A stretch of DNA of 64,000 bases from Planctomycetes bacterium UBA1146 (GTDB lineage: Bacteria > Planctomycetota > UBA8108 > UBA1146). Position numbers and translations under genes: made by a program. The notes beneath the pieces were generated by a model that ran no database searches, was not told the origin of the DNA, and was given only the letters and a program-made list of their open reading frames with translations. The stretch covers positions 1 through 64,000 of the forward strand of contig DCAA01000006.1 in NCBI GenBank assembly GCA_002311345.1. The letters run 5' to 3'. Of the stretch, positions 7,014-15,450 are shown piece by piece; within the stretch, counting starts at the first letter, position 1, and each line of letters opens with the position of its first letter.

Positions 7014-9677
7014 ATGTTTCGCCTGTCGATGTGCCTATTCGTGGTGCTCTTCTCCTTCAACGGGGGATTTGTTTCTGCAGCGGACATTCCATTCCTGCGA
7101 GGTGATGCCAATGTCGATGGACGGGTGAATATCGCCGATGGGATCTGGCTGTTGCAGCATCTTTATCTGGGAGGACCGGGAGGAGAATGTGCCGCCGCCC
7201 GCGACACCAATGCCGATGGCGTGGTCGATCTCGCAGATGCTGCGCATATCATCTCGTATCGACTGATGGATGGCGGTCCACCGAGGCATCCATATCCCTA
7301 CTGTGCGATTTCCTCCATCGGTGAGTGTGACAGTTATCCGGTCTGTCCGGAGGTCCCGGATGTAACGGTGAGCCGAGATGATCAGGGAGTCTGGTTCATA
7401 GAGGGTGGAGATCTGTACTGTTTGTACGAGGCGTTTGGTTACGCCGTAGCCACCGACCGGTTATGGCAGATGGAATTCTTCAGGAGGTTATGCAGGGGAA
7501 GACTTACCGAGATCCTCGGACCCAGTCAACTCAACACGGATATCGCGATTCGACTGCTTGGATACTCGGAGCAGGAACTCGAAGACGGTTTTTCCCAGGT
7601 ATCCGAAGTGGGACAGTATATTGCGCTTGCTTATATCGATGGGCTCAATCGACGCATCGAAGATGTGATTGCGAATCCAGATCTACTTCCCTATGAATTT
7701 CACGAACTCGATTTCGTTCCCGATCTCTGGACCATCACGGATGTGATGGCGCTCCAGGTGACTCTGCTGCGAAACTTCGATTCGGAGGCTCTCTCCACTC
7801 ATCAATTGGACAACGCTCTACTGCTGGCGGAGTTGCTCGATGAACACCCGATCGATGGAATGGAGATGTTTGATGATCTTCGATGGCTCGACGATCCCGA
7901 AGCTCCGACGATGATTCCTCCCGAGGACTTCGTGAATCCATTTGCAGGCACAACCCCGCCTCCGGTTCCTCATCCGGGGCAGTACCAGATCGAGAACCTG
8001 CGTGCCCTGCGAGACAGGGTCGATGACGTCTTTGCCGGAACGACCAGAAGGCTTGCGGCACTCGGTTCCACGATTCGCATGGGAAGTTACGCCTGGGCGG
8101 TCTCGGGTGACCTCACCGAGTCAGGAAATCCAATCCTCTACTCGGGACCACAGATGGGTTTCAATGCGCCTGGCCTCATCGTCGAGGGTTCACTGAAAGG
8201 TGCGGGGATCGAGATTTCAGGGATGGCGCTGGCCGGGCTTCCGGGGCTGATCATCGGCCGTTCACCGCAACATGCATGGTCAGGCCAGGTGGCTCACGCT
8301 CATACCGTCGACATCTACCTCGATGATGCTGAGGACATCTTCCTGCACAGGATCGATTATATCCCGCTCAACACTGAAGGTTCGGTAATGACGCTGCCGA
8401 TCTATCGCACCGAGCACGGTCCGGTGGTCGCACCACTGATCCTCAATCCCGATACCGTAGAGGGACCTGTTGCGGCGTGGAAGTACTCTCATTGGCAAAA
8501 GGAACTCACAACCATCGATGTGAATCTGGATTACAGCACTGCTCGCAACATCGATGATTTTGCGGACGCGATGGATCGGTTCTGTGTCAGCCTTCACGTT
8601 TGTTATGCAGACCGACGGGGCAATGTCGGCTACTGGATGGCCGGACTCGATCCGATTCGACCTCCGGATGCGGATCCTAGATTGCCTCAACTCGGTGACG
8701 GCACCATGGAATGGACGGAACCTGTTACTTACAAGCCGCGTAAGACGGTTCGGAATCCTCAACGCGGATGGATCGGCGGCTGGAACAATAAGGCGGGTGG
8801 AGGGCCCGCTGGTGGCGCCAATCCTACCCAATCCTACGGGCGGTTTCATCGAGCACACGCGGTGCAAGATCGGCTCGCCGATGCGATCGAAGAGGGCCCT
8901 CTCTCCTTCGAGTTCGTGCGCGACCTGGCGCTAGAGGTCAGCGCAACCGATTGCTGCGATCTGGGCCGCAGTGGCGGTAATCGCTGGTTCTTCGTCAGAG
9001 ATGCCTTCGTCGATGCGGTCGAATCCGATCTCGACCTGGAACGCCTCGAGGCTTTGATGTTGATGGAAGAGTGGGATGGTTACTTCCCGGCAGGTGGCCC
9101 GGACGCCTGGACCACTGGCGAACTGGATTCGGACGCCTGGTTGCTGCAGGATCGTTGGATCAGCCGGGCACTCGAGTTGACGTTCGAGGATGAACTCGAC
9201 ACCGAGAGCCTGTCCTACACCAATCAGGATCGAAACCTGCTCTTCAACGTACTGATCCGGGCACTGCCCGGATCCGGTGTGTTACTCGAGAACCGCATCG
9301 ACTGGTTCCAGAATCGTAGTTCCATCCCGAAACCGACCGACGCCACCGGAATCATCATACTTGCGCTCGACGATACTCTTGCGGAACTCGGTCCACGTCC
9401 CTGGAATCACCAGCGTGCCACCATCGATTATGTGGGATCGGTGGTGGGGCAGGTGTGGAGTTCACCCTGGCTCGATCGATCCACTTATGCTCAGGTGGTG
9501 GAAGTGGGACCCGGTGGGCCGGTACGGATCGAATCGATGATCCCGCTTGGTGAGTCGGGGGCGATTTACCAGGGTCCGGGAGGAGAACCGGAGTTTGATG
9601 AGCAATACTTCGGCTTCACCGACATCTTCGATGGGTTCTTGCACCGTCCCTTCCCGACATTCGATGAAAACCCGTAA
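7014..9677 (+). CDS. Penicillin-acylase family Ntn hydrolase with N-terminal dockerin-like module
   Basis: An 888-residue secreted protein. The ATG at 7014 follows AAGGAGG, and residues 1-22 are a signal peptide. Residues about 28-112 carry two dockerin-like loops (DANVDGRVNIAD and DTNADGVVDLAD) and four Cys. The rest is a penicillin acylase. YGYAVATDRLWQ-like alpha-chain sequence is followed by MGSYAWAVSGD, with Ser358 as the likely autocatalytic nucleophile that becomes the beta-chain N-terminus. SGPQMGFNAPG, close to the NGPQFGWYAP of E. coli penicillin G acylase, follows. The enzyme should be processed into two chains and hydrolyse an amide; the natural substrate could be an acyl-homoserine lactone or another N-acyl compound. 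The downstream gene overlaps its last codons. Confidence 0.92.
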   Translation: MFRLSMCLFVVLFSFNGGFVSAADIPFLRGDANVDGRVNIADGIWLLQHLYLGGPGGECAAARDTNADGVVDLADAAHIISYRLMDGGPPRHPYPYCAISSIGECDSYPVCPEVPDVTVSRDDQGVWFIEGGDLYCLYEAFGYAVATDRLWQMEFFRRLCRGRLTEILGPSQLNTDIAIRLLGYSEQELEDGFSQVSEVGQYIALAYIDGLNRRIEDVIANPDLLPYEFHELDFVPDLWTITDVMALQVTLLRNFDSEALSTHQLDNALLLAELLDEHPIDGMEMFDDLRWLDDPEAPTMIPPEDFVNPFAGTTPPPVPHPGQYQIENLRALRDRVDDVFAGTTRRLAALGSTIRMGSYAWAVSGDLTESGNPILYSGPQMGFNAPGLIVEGSLKGAGIEISGMALAGLPGLIIGRSPQHAWSGQVAHAHTVDIYLDDAEDIFLHRIDYIPLNTEGSVMTLPIYRTEHGPVVAPLILNPDTVEGPVAAWKYSHWQKELTTIDVNLDYSTARNIDDFADAMDRFCVSLHVCYADRRGNVGYWMAGLDPIRPPDADPRLPQLGDGTMEWTEPVTYKPRKTVRNPQRGWIGGWNNKAGGGPAGGANPTQSYGRFHRAHAVQDRLADAIEEGPLSFEFVRDLALEVSATDCCDLGRSGGNRWFFVRDAFVDAVESDLDLERLEALMLMEEWDGYFPAGGPDAWTTGELDSDAWLLQDRWISRALELTFEDELDTESLSYTNQDRNLLFNVLIRALPGSGVLLENRIDWFQNRSSIPKPTDATGIIILALDDTLAELGPRPWNHQRATIDYVGSVVGQVWSSPWLDRSTYAQVVEVGPGGPVRIESMIPLGESGAIYQGPGGEPEFDEQYFGFTDIFDGFLHRPFPTFDENP

Positions 9678-10716
9678 TCCGGGCAGAAAGCGCGGTTTTC
9701 CGTGCTCTTTCCTGCTGGGAATGGTGATCTGCATGTGCGGCTGCCATACCGCCTGGATCGCCTCCAATGCCAGCGCGGTGACCCATCGACTCGCCTCCTC
9801 CAGACCCCATCAGCAGGTGATGAGTGATCTGGATGAGACTTCGAGGTTGCGGTCGCAACTCGAACTACTACCGGACGTGTTGAATTTTGCCCGCATGCGC
9901 GGGCTGCAGGTCGGGAATGCCTACCAAAGGATCGATTCGATTGCGGGCCCCGTCAGTTGGATCGTCGTGGCCGCTGATCCGAATACATTGAGCCTTCACC
10001 ACTGGAGTTTTCCACTGGTGGGAAAAGTACCCTACAAGGGATATCGGTTCCTGGATCATGCCCAACAAGAAGCCAATCAACTCAGTTCGCTTGGCTGGGA
10101 GTCGGAAGTGATGGCAGTCGAGGCATGGAGCAGTCTCGGATGGTTTCCAGAGCCGATGCCTGCATCGCTGCTCGAACTTCCCGAGCATCGGTGGGTAACG
10201 ACGCTACTGCACGAACTGGTTCACCGTACGATTCACTTGCCGAGCAACGCACAATGGAACGAGGGATTGGCGACCTTCCTCGGAAATCGTCTGGCTCAGG
10301 AGTGGTTGGTTTCAAGACACGGCGAAGATGGAGATGAAAGCACACGTCACCGACTCAGATATCAGGATGAAATGCGACTCAACCGCCTTCTACGCGAGTA
10401 TCGAGAAGGATTGCTGGCCGGGCATCGCCGGCAGGCTCACCAGCAGTTTCTGCAGTCGTTGGAAGACCAGCCATGGGAGGCCTTCTCGGGAGCAAAACTC
10501 GCCAGCGAGCGCTGGAGCCTGCCGCGGGTGCTGATGGCCGAGATTTATGATCCAGAGGCGTTCGATTGGGAGCGGATGTGGGCGGAATCGGCCCAGGATC
10601 TATCGAATCTGGCCATCTGGGGCCTTACAAAAAAAGACGGAACTGGAGCGGCAGAATCCTCGTCAGGTCCCGTAGAGGGTGATTTTCGGTCTCGGGAGAA
10701 CTCGAGCCGGGATTAG
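9664..10716 (+). CDS. Predicted aminopeptidase lipoprotein (COG4324/Aminopep-like)
   Basis: A 350-residue protein. The ATG at 9664 lies inside the acylase gene, a 14-base overlap suggesting translational coupling. The N-terminus is a hydrophobic signal ending in ICMCGC (Cys27), a non-canonical lipobox. The zinc-binding motif HELVH at 183-187 is followed by NEGLATFLG with Glu200, as in gluzincins. The spacing and the sequence around it (PLVGKVPYKGY earlier, then HRTIHLPSNAQWNEG) match the predicted aminopeptidase family COG4324. Its place behind the acylase suggests a shared role in trimming extracellular peptides or amides, which is an inference. Confidence 0.8.
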   Translation: MKTRNPGRKRGFPCSFLLGMVICMCGCHTAWIASNASAVTHRLASSRPHQQVMSDLDETSRLRSQLELLPDVLNFARMRGLQVGNAYQRIDSIAGPVSWIVVAADPNTLSLHHWSFPLVGKVPYKGYRFLDHAQQEANQLSSLGWESEVMAVEAWSSLGWFPEPMPASLLELPEHRWVTTLLHELVHRTIHLPSNAQWNEGLATFLGNRLAQEWLVSRHGEDGDESTRHRLRYQDEMRLNRLLREYREGLLAGHRRQAHQQFLQSLEDQPWEAFSGAKLASERWSLPRVLMAEIYDPEAFDWERMWAESAQDLSNLAIWGLTKKDGTGAAESSSGPVEGDFRSRENSSRD

Positions 10717-10752
10717 CCTGAAGAGGGAGCATGCCCGCTCTAAGGAGGATCC

Positions 10753-11328
10753 ATGAGTGAGAAAGGAAGTCGAGGAGAACGGAATCTCTTCGAGGAGATT
10801 ACCCTTCCTCACGTCGATGACGTCTTCCGCTTCGCCCTGGGTCTGACAAGGAACCGGGCACAGGCAGAAGATCTGGTTCAGGATACATTCCTGAAGGCCT
10901 TCAAGGCATTCGGTAGTTTCCGCGCCGGAAGCAATGCGAAGTCCTGGTTGTTCAGGATCTGCAAGAATCACTTCATCGATCGGTACCGTGAAAAGGCCCG
11001 ACGTCCGCATCATAGTGCTGCGGTCGAGGAACTGGCGGTGGATTCTCCACGTCGTTCGATCGAGGTCTTCGAGCGTGATGGCATCGAGAACGAGGAAACC
11101 TTCCTCGATCTGTTCGGAGACGAAGTGAATCGCTACTTGCTAGAACTTCCCGAACCCTTCCGCAGAGCTGTGCTGCTTTGTGATCTGGAGGGTCTGAGTT
11201 ACGAAGAGATTTCGGAGGTGCTGGATGTACCCATCGGTACGGTTCGTTCCAGGATCTCAAGAGGACGGGCGTTTCTGAAGGAGCGCCTGGTGAATTACGC
11301 CCATGAGTTGGGATATGGGCGCGAATAA
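10753..11328 (+). CDS. ECF-type RNA polymerase sigma factor
   Basis: A 191-residue sigma-70 family protein of the extracytoplasmic-function type. It starts at an ATG with a strong TAAGGAGGATCC site. Region 2 spans about residues 20-75 (DVFRFALGLTRNRAQAEDLVQDTFLKAF, then SWLFRICKNHFIDRYR). Region 4 lies near the C-terminus (LPEPFRRAVLLCDLEG, then LSYEEISEVLDVPIGTVRSR). There is no region 1 or 3. The linker between the two regions is longer than usual. The zinc-finger anti-sigma gene starts 18 bases downstream, so this is a standard sigma/anti-sigma pair. The sensed stress is unknown. Confidence 0.95.
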   Translation: MSEKGSRGERNLFEEITLPHVDDVFRFALGLTRNRAQAEDLVQDTFLKAFKAFGSFRAGSNAKSWLFRICKNHFIDRYREKARRPHHSAAVEELAVDSPRRSIEVFERDGIENEETFLDLFGDEVNRYLLELPEPFRRAVLLCDLEGLSYEEISEVLDVPIGTVRSRISRGRAFLKERLVNYAHELGYGRE

Positions 11329-11346
11329 CAGAAGGAATAAGGGCTC

Positions 11347-12141
11347 ATGAAAGATTGTATGCGATATAGAGAACGACTCCACGAGTGGGTCGATGGCGAG
11401 CTGGAAGGCTCCTTTGGCGAGGAAGTCGACACGCACGTCTCCCTCTGTCCCAAGTGCGCCGATGCCGCCAAGGCCGTCGAACACATCAAACTACTGGTGA
11501 AGGCCAAGGCACAGCGACCTCGAGTCCCCGAAGACCTCGAGGCGAGGGTCCGGCAATCAATTGCCATCGCTGCAGGAAGGCAGCATTCTTATCCGCGATG
11601 GACCGGGCGAAAGATGCTCCCCTTTGCCATCGCCGCCGCCTTCCTCTTTGTGCTCCTCTCTTCCTTCAATCACTTCTTCCCCGGACAAAATCAGGATCTC
11701 CACGCGATGGTCTCGACTCATGTGTTTGATTCGCACCTCAGGAGTGTCAACGGTGAGGCGAGTCCGGAGTGGCGATTCGATGGCTCCGAGAAGATGGCCG
11801 CCTTCATGGCGAAGGAACTGGGTACCGAGGTGCGGCTGTTCGATCTGGATCGGTTGCAGGATTGCATCGGAGAGACGGCAACACTGCAGGGAGTTTCCTT
11901 CGAACAGTGCGGCGATCTTCGCATCGCCAAGGTCTTCTATCTGCTCGGGCAGGAACCGCTCTCCTTTTTCATCTGTCCCAGTTCCCCCGGCGAGATCGAT
12001 GGGCTTCAGTGTGCCATGGAAGGTCGCAACCTCGCGGTCTTCTGTTGCCCCTCTGAATCGGTGTGCTACTACTTCGCCACTTCTCGAGAGCCGGAAGAGT
12101 TCCAGAAGATTTTCCAGGACTGCTTTTCGCCTCAGAAGTGA
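11347..12141 (+). CDS. Zinc-finger anti-sigma factor with Cys-rich outer domain
   Basis: A 264-residue protein next to the ECF sigma gene. The N-terminal anti-sigma domain has the zinc motif HVSLCPKC (His30, Cys34, Cys37). One hydrophobic segment at about 90-108 (MLPFAIAAAFLFVLLSSF) should span the membrane. The roughly 150-residue outer domain contains eight cysteines, including FCCPSE, and a beta-rich pattern. That is unusual for this family and could form disulfides. The likely role is to hold the sigma factor inactive at the membrane until an envelope signal arrives; the Cys content makes a redox or metal signal conceivable. Confidence 0.9.
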   Translation: MKDCMRYRERLHEWVDGELEGSFGEEVDTHVSLCPKCADAAKAVEHIKLLVKAKAQRPRVPEDLEARVRQSIAIAAGRQHSYPRWTGRKMLPFAIAAAFLFVLLSSFNHFFPGQNQDLHAMVSTHVFDSHLRSVNGEASPEWRFDGSEKMAAFMAKELGTEVRLFDLDRLQDCIGETATLQGVSFEQCGDLRIAKVFYLLGQEPLSFFICPSSPGEIDGLQCAMEGRNLAVFCCPSESVCYYFATSREPEEFQKIFQDCFSPQK

Positions 12142-12205
12142 TCGCGAGGTGGTGTGACAGGATCGAGCGGCGAAAACCTGGCCGAATGATCTGAGGAGGT
12201 CTTCC

Positions 12206-12221
12206 CGATCACCCCTGATCG
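12206..12221. other. Small hairpin downstream of the sigma/anti-sigma genes
   Basis: CGATCA and TGATCG form a perfect 6-bp stem around CCCC between the anti-sigma stop and the 3' end of the oppositely oriented tRNA. No T run follows on either strand, so a terminator role is only possible. Confidence 0.3.
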
Positions 12222-12257
12222 ACTGAATCGATGGAGAAGATCGTCTAATAAGAGAGA

Positions 12258-12341
12258 TGGGCGAGCCGGGAGTCGAACCCGGATCCCCGAACGGGGAGCG
12301 GATTTTAAGTCCGCCGCGTATACCAGTTCCGCCACTCGCCC
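12258..12341 (-). tRNA. tRNA-Leu (anticodon UAA)
   Basis: An 84-base class II tRNA on the minus strand. The acceptor stem GGGCGAG/CTCGCCC is perfect with discriminator A at 12258. The anticodon stem GCGGA/TCCGC encloses CTTAAAA, giving anticodon TAA. A variable arm (CTCCCCGTTCGGGGAT) and a T arm CCGGG-TTCGACT-CCCGG follow. The 3' CCA is not encoded. Confidence 0.97.
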
Positions 12342-12373
12342 CCCCGCGAGAGTTATCCTCACCACAGTTCAGG

Positions 12374-12417
12374 GCAGGACCAATGTACCCACACTGCAGG
12401 ACCAATGTACCCACACT
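12374..12417. repeat. Perfect 22-bp tandem repeat, two copies
   Basis: The 22-base unit beginning GCAGGACCAATGTACCC is repeated exactly at 12374-12395 and 12396-12417. It lies between the divergent tRNA-Leu and the lipoprotein gene at 12478. Two copies at an exact 22-base period could be a duplicated regulator site or a slippage product. It matches no element I can name with confidence. Confidence 0.8.
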
Positions 12418-12477
12418 GGTCGTTTTTTGCGATTCCGGATATGCTTTCCCCGCCAGAACATGGTCGGAAGGAGCCCC

Positions 12478-13281
12478 ATGAACGCCATCCAGAAACACTC
12501 CTGTGTCTTGAGCGTGACCCTGTTGTTGTTCTCGATCTTCCTGTCTGGTTGTGGTGCTGGCGGAGAGGGGATGTTCCGCTTTCGCGCAGAGAACTGGGAA
12601 CCGAAACCGGGCGGTTCGATTCGGGCTTCCGAAGTGGGGTCGGTGGGGGATCTGCTCGATCTGGAGGATGTTCTCGGTCTCACCTCGCGCGAGGGTTTCT
12701 GGGTCTATGGTCTCGAGGCGGATCTGGGAGTGGGCACTTTCGAGGTGACCAATCTCGATTACTCCTCGATGGGTTCCAATATCCTGCTGGATGACATCGA
12801 GTACGCCGGGGAGATTTTTCCGGCAGGTCCCCTGGAGAGTAATTTTCGCGCGAAAGTCTCCACTTATCGCAGCAAGGGAGCGTTGCTGGGAGTCGGACCG
12901 ATACTGCTGAAGTACATCTGGGGGGTCGATCATCTGGAACTCGGTACCACCCTCACGGCCCCTGAAGTACCAGTGTCTGCCAGCGAGAACATCGATGAGT
13001 GGGTACCCTCGTTCGGTCTCGGAGCAACATTCTCGGCTCCGATTGGCAATAACTGGAGTATGGAACTCGATGGGGAGATCGCCGGCCTGTGGATCAGTTA
13101 CGGCGACATCGATGGAACCTACCAGGGAATGACGATTCGAGCGGGGATTCGTCAGGGATCAGGAATGCTGATCGGAGTCGGTCACCGGTCGCTGGTCATC
13201 GATGTCACCGACGACGGCGCCGGAATCAGTGCGGATATCGACCTCGGAGGAAGTTACGCTTTTCTGGAGTGGGCTTTGTGA
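12478..13281 (+). CDS. Lipoprotein, probable outer-membrane beta-rich protein
   Basis: A 267-residue protein. The ATG at 12478 follows GGAAGGAG. Residues 1-21 are a lipoprotein signal with a good lipobox (IFLSGC). The remainder has many alternating hydrophobic/polar strands rich in Gly (FWVYGLEADLGVGTFEV, MTIRAGIRQGSGMLIGVG, SADIDLGGSYAFLEWAL). It ends in an aromatic-hydrophobic strand, a pattern seen in small outer-membrane barrels. I recognise no family. A strong terminator follows at 13321. A longer in-frame start at 12427 has no ribosome site. Confidence 0.75.
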   Translation: MNAIQKHSCVLSVTLLLFSIFLSGCGAGGEGMFRFRAENWEPKPGGSIRASEVGSVGDLLDLEDVLGLTSREGFWVYGLEADLGVGTFEVTNLDYSSMGSNILLDDIEYAGEIFPAGPLESNFRAKVSTYRSKGALLGVGPILLKYIWGVDHLELGTTLTAPEVPVSASENIDEWVPSFGLGATFSAPIGNNWSMELDGEIAGLWISYGDIDGTYQGMTIRAGIRQGSGMLIGVGHRSLVIDVTDDGAGISADIDLGGSYAFLEWAL

Positions 13282-13320
13282 TCGCGAAGGTGCGAGCATC
13301 CCTGAGCGAAGGATGGATCG

Positions 13321-13360
13321 AATAGAGGGGTGGTGCCTGAAGGCACCACCCCTCTATTTC
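13321..13360. terminator. Bidirectional Rho-independent terminator between convergent genes
   Basis: A perfect 17-bp stem (13321-13337 with 13342-13358) encloses a TGAA loop. It is flanked by AATAG and CTATTT, so it presents A/T-rich ends in both directions. It sits between the lipoprotein gene and the convergent di-heme gene. Confidence 0.85.
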
Positions 13361-13395
13361 ACCTGATGTATACACCCTCGTTGTTTACCCGTGGA

Positions 13396-15177
13396 TCAGA
13401 GGCAACTGGTGTAAGAGTCGCATTCGAGGCTATCTACTGACGGGTCAGGACCACAGATCACACTTCCAGGTTCGGGCATCGGCAATCCCGATCCGAACAG
13501 GAAAGTGAGGGTGTAGATGGGATCGCTGATGTCGAAGGCGCCATCGTCATTGGAATCGTGGGCATCCTCGCAGGTTGGTGCAGGCGCACCGCCGAACAGG
13601 ATGCTCAATGCTGCGATGGGATCGCTGATGTCGACGCCGGCGTCGTCGTTGCCATCGCCGCGGCGGAAAATCGAACCCGCGCAGGCATCGAGGATGCCAT
13701 CGCCGTTGGCATCGCCGCCCTGGAGAAGAATCTGAATCAGATCCCAGGTGCCGTTTGCGTCACAATCGGCCGGTGTGTCCATGTAGGCCAGTTGCAGTCC
13801 AGCGAGGTCATCGCTATCGACATCGCCGTCCTGATCGAGATCACTGACGGCGCAGGGGGAATCGGCATCGAAAGTTCCCGGCGCGTCACCGGTCCAGCAA
13901 TCGATGAAATCTGGCAAATCGCCGAATCCGATGAAACCGTTGCCGTCCATGTCGAATTCGGCTCGTCCCAGCGAGTTCAGGAACGAAACGACCAGATCTT
14001 GATCTCCAGCGGCAAGTTGTTGCCAGGCCTCGCGAGCTGCCAAAGCCTGTCCGAAGTGCCACGACACCGCTTCATCGATTCCCTGACTGAGGCTATTTAC
14101 CAGCACTCGACCGTCATGAAGCAACTGACCACGAACTCGGATCCCCCACAGGGGAGGAGTTTTCATCTCCAGTTCGAGAGCATCTCCCTGTGAGATGCCA
14201 TCGCCGAGGGACCCCATTTCGTGCAGCAGGGAATCTCCGTAGGGACGAAAAGTAATATTGGAAAGGGCTGCCTCCGGCGCTACACCGCTGGTGAATGCCG
14301 GGATATGACAACTAGCACAGCCGATGCTGTTGAAGATCACTTCGCCAGCCATACCGCTCTTGGGAGTCTGAGGTGGGGGAGCCAGAAAGCGCTGAAAGTC
14401 GGTGAGGCGCTCGATGAACAGCACCCCGTCGACCATTGGTTCTTCCGGGTCCGCGACCATATCACACTGGGCCAGTAGGGCCTGGTCCCCATTGGGGGCA
14501 TTCTCCGAACCGACCAGGCTATTGGTGATGCCCATCTCGTTGAGGGTGGCATCTCCACTGAAAGACAGCAGCGTGCCCACCTGCGCTTTCCAGCCAAACT
14601 TGCCCACGACCAGTGGAGCGTTGAGATCTTCCAGCAGCGGCACCAGGTGCGCCACACCGCCGTTGTTGATCGCCAGCAGGTCGGCATCGGGGATCGCCTC
14701 GATCAAACCGGCACCGAGCAGCGACGGAGTGATCCGTTCTGCGGTGACGGTCGCCGCCGCCGGAACCGTCTCCAGGCATTCGTCCGAGATGGCGTTGGCT
14801 TGCAGCAAAGATCCTCCGAGGAACGCCAGAGGATCGAACGGTTCTCCTTTGTCTGCGGCCCCGAACCGGGTTACTGAGATGCTTCCACCACCACCGACGG
14901 GATTCGAGTGACAGGAGGCGCAGGAGTCCTGATTGAATCCAGGGCCCAGTCCATCCGCCTCGACGAAGGTTCGCAGGAACTCATCCCTGCCCGCAAAGAA
15001 ACGATCCAACTGATCCGGGGTGAGACCGTCGATGGGATCCCCCATACGCGGTTGCAATTGCTGCCCCTGGAGCAGTGGAGTCACTCCCACGAGTAAGGCG
15101 ACCACCAGCAGCAGGAATGTAACCATCCCGCAGCGGGTGAATCGGCGAACGATGTGCGTCTTCATTAGATCCGACAT
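13396..15177 (-). CDS. Di-heme oxidoreductase (DUF1111-like) with C-terminal calcium modules
   Basis: A 593-residue secreted cytochrome-c-type protein. The start ATG follows GGGAGATGAGAA, and a second ATG lies 4 codons inside. Residues about 15-38 are the signal or anchor. Two heme c sites, CASCH at 86-90 and 287-291, plus FGWKAQ and HDGR motifs, fit the di-heme oxidoreductase family, often called putative thiol oxidoreductase or peroxidase. The C-terminal 190 residues carry three kinds of Asp-rich calcium-type repeats. One is DMDGNGFIGFGDLPDFIDC with DLDQDGDVDSDDL. The next is DANGDGILDAC. The last is the same Cys-capped dockerin pair found in neighbours (DGNDDAGVDISD and DSNDDGAFDISD, ending CGPDP...C...C). 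Confidence 0.9.
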   Translation of the reverse strand: MSDLMKTHIVRRFTRCGMVTFLLLVVALLVGVTPLLQGQQLQPRMGDPIDGLTPDQLDRFFAGRDEFLRTFVEADGLGPGFNQDSCASCHSNPVGGGGSISVTRFGAADKGEPFDPLAFLGGSLLQANAISDECLETVPAAATVTAERITPSLLGAGLIEAIPDADLLAINNGGVAHLVPLLEDLNAPLVVGKFGWKAQVGTLLSFSGDATLNEMGITNSLVGSENAPNGDQALLAQCDMVADPEEPMVDGVLFIERLTDFQRFLAPPPQTPKSGMAGEVIFNSIGCASCHIPAFTSGVAPEAALSNITFRPYGDSLLHEMGSLGDGISQGDALELEMKTPPLWGIRVRGQLLHDGRVLVNSLSQGIDEAVSWHFGQALAAREAWQQLAAGDQDLVVSFLNSLGRAEFDMDGNGFIGFGDLPDFIDCWTGDAPGTFDADSPCAVSDLDQDGDVDSDDLAGLQLAYMDTPADCDANGTWDLIQILLQGGDANGDGILDACAGSIFRRGDGNDDAGVDISDPIAALSILFGGAPAPTCEDAHDSNDDGAFDISDPIYTLTFLFGSGLPMPEPGSVICGPDPSVDSLECDSYTSCL

Positions 15178-15221
15178 TTCTCATCTCCCAAATAACACCT
15201 GAGCCAGGCGGGCATTCTCGA

Positions 15222-15392
15222 GGGGTCCCGGACCCCAGATACTCCCCACGATGCGACAACAGCCTGACGGTCCCCCGACCGTCCGCAAGCACACCTCGCT
15301 CGATAGAACCCATATCTTTCCCCGAAAATGGGGAGTCTTGTCTTCGCCGAAACAGGCACCGCCGAGGCTGGCTTGTGTCCTCCTCGGCGGTG
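15222..15392 (-). promoter_or_regulatory. Structured leader region upstream of the di-heme gene (four hairpins)
   Basis: The 273-base gap between the FG-GAP protein stop and the di-heme start contains four inverted repeats. They are an 11-bp stem CACCGCCGAGG/CCTCGGCGGTG (15357-15392, 14-base loop), CCCC-GAAAAT-GGGG (15321-15334), GACGGTC-CCCC-GACCGTC (15266-15283) and GGGGTCC-C-GGACCCC (15222-15236). The first may terminate the upstream gene. The others would lie in the di-heme leader. No long T run is seen. Confidence 0.45.
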
Positions 15393-15450
15393 TCCGTCTC
15401 TTCACAAACCACTCGGCCGGATCGATTCCGACGGAAAGTGGCGTTTTCTC

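Noticed and set aside
11557..12933. Long minus-strand frame (458 codons) across the anti-sigma gene, tRNA-Leu and lipoprotein gene
   Set aside because: It runs through a certain tRNA and opposite two well-supported genes; its translation is Arg/Ser-rich with no motif or ribosome site.
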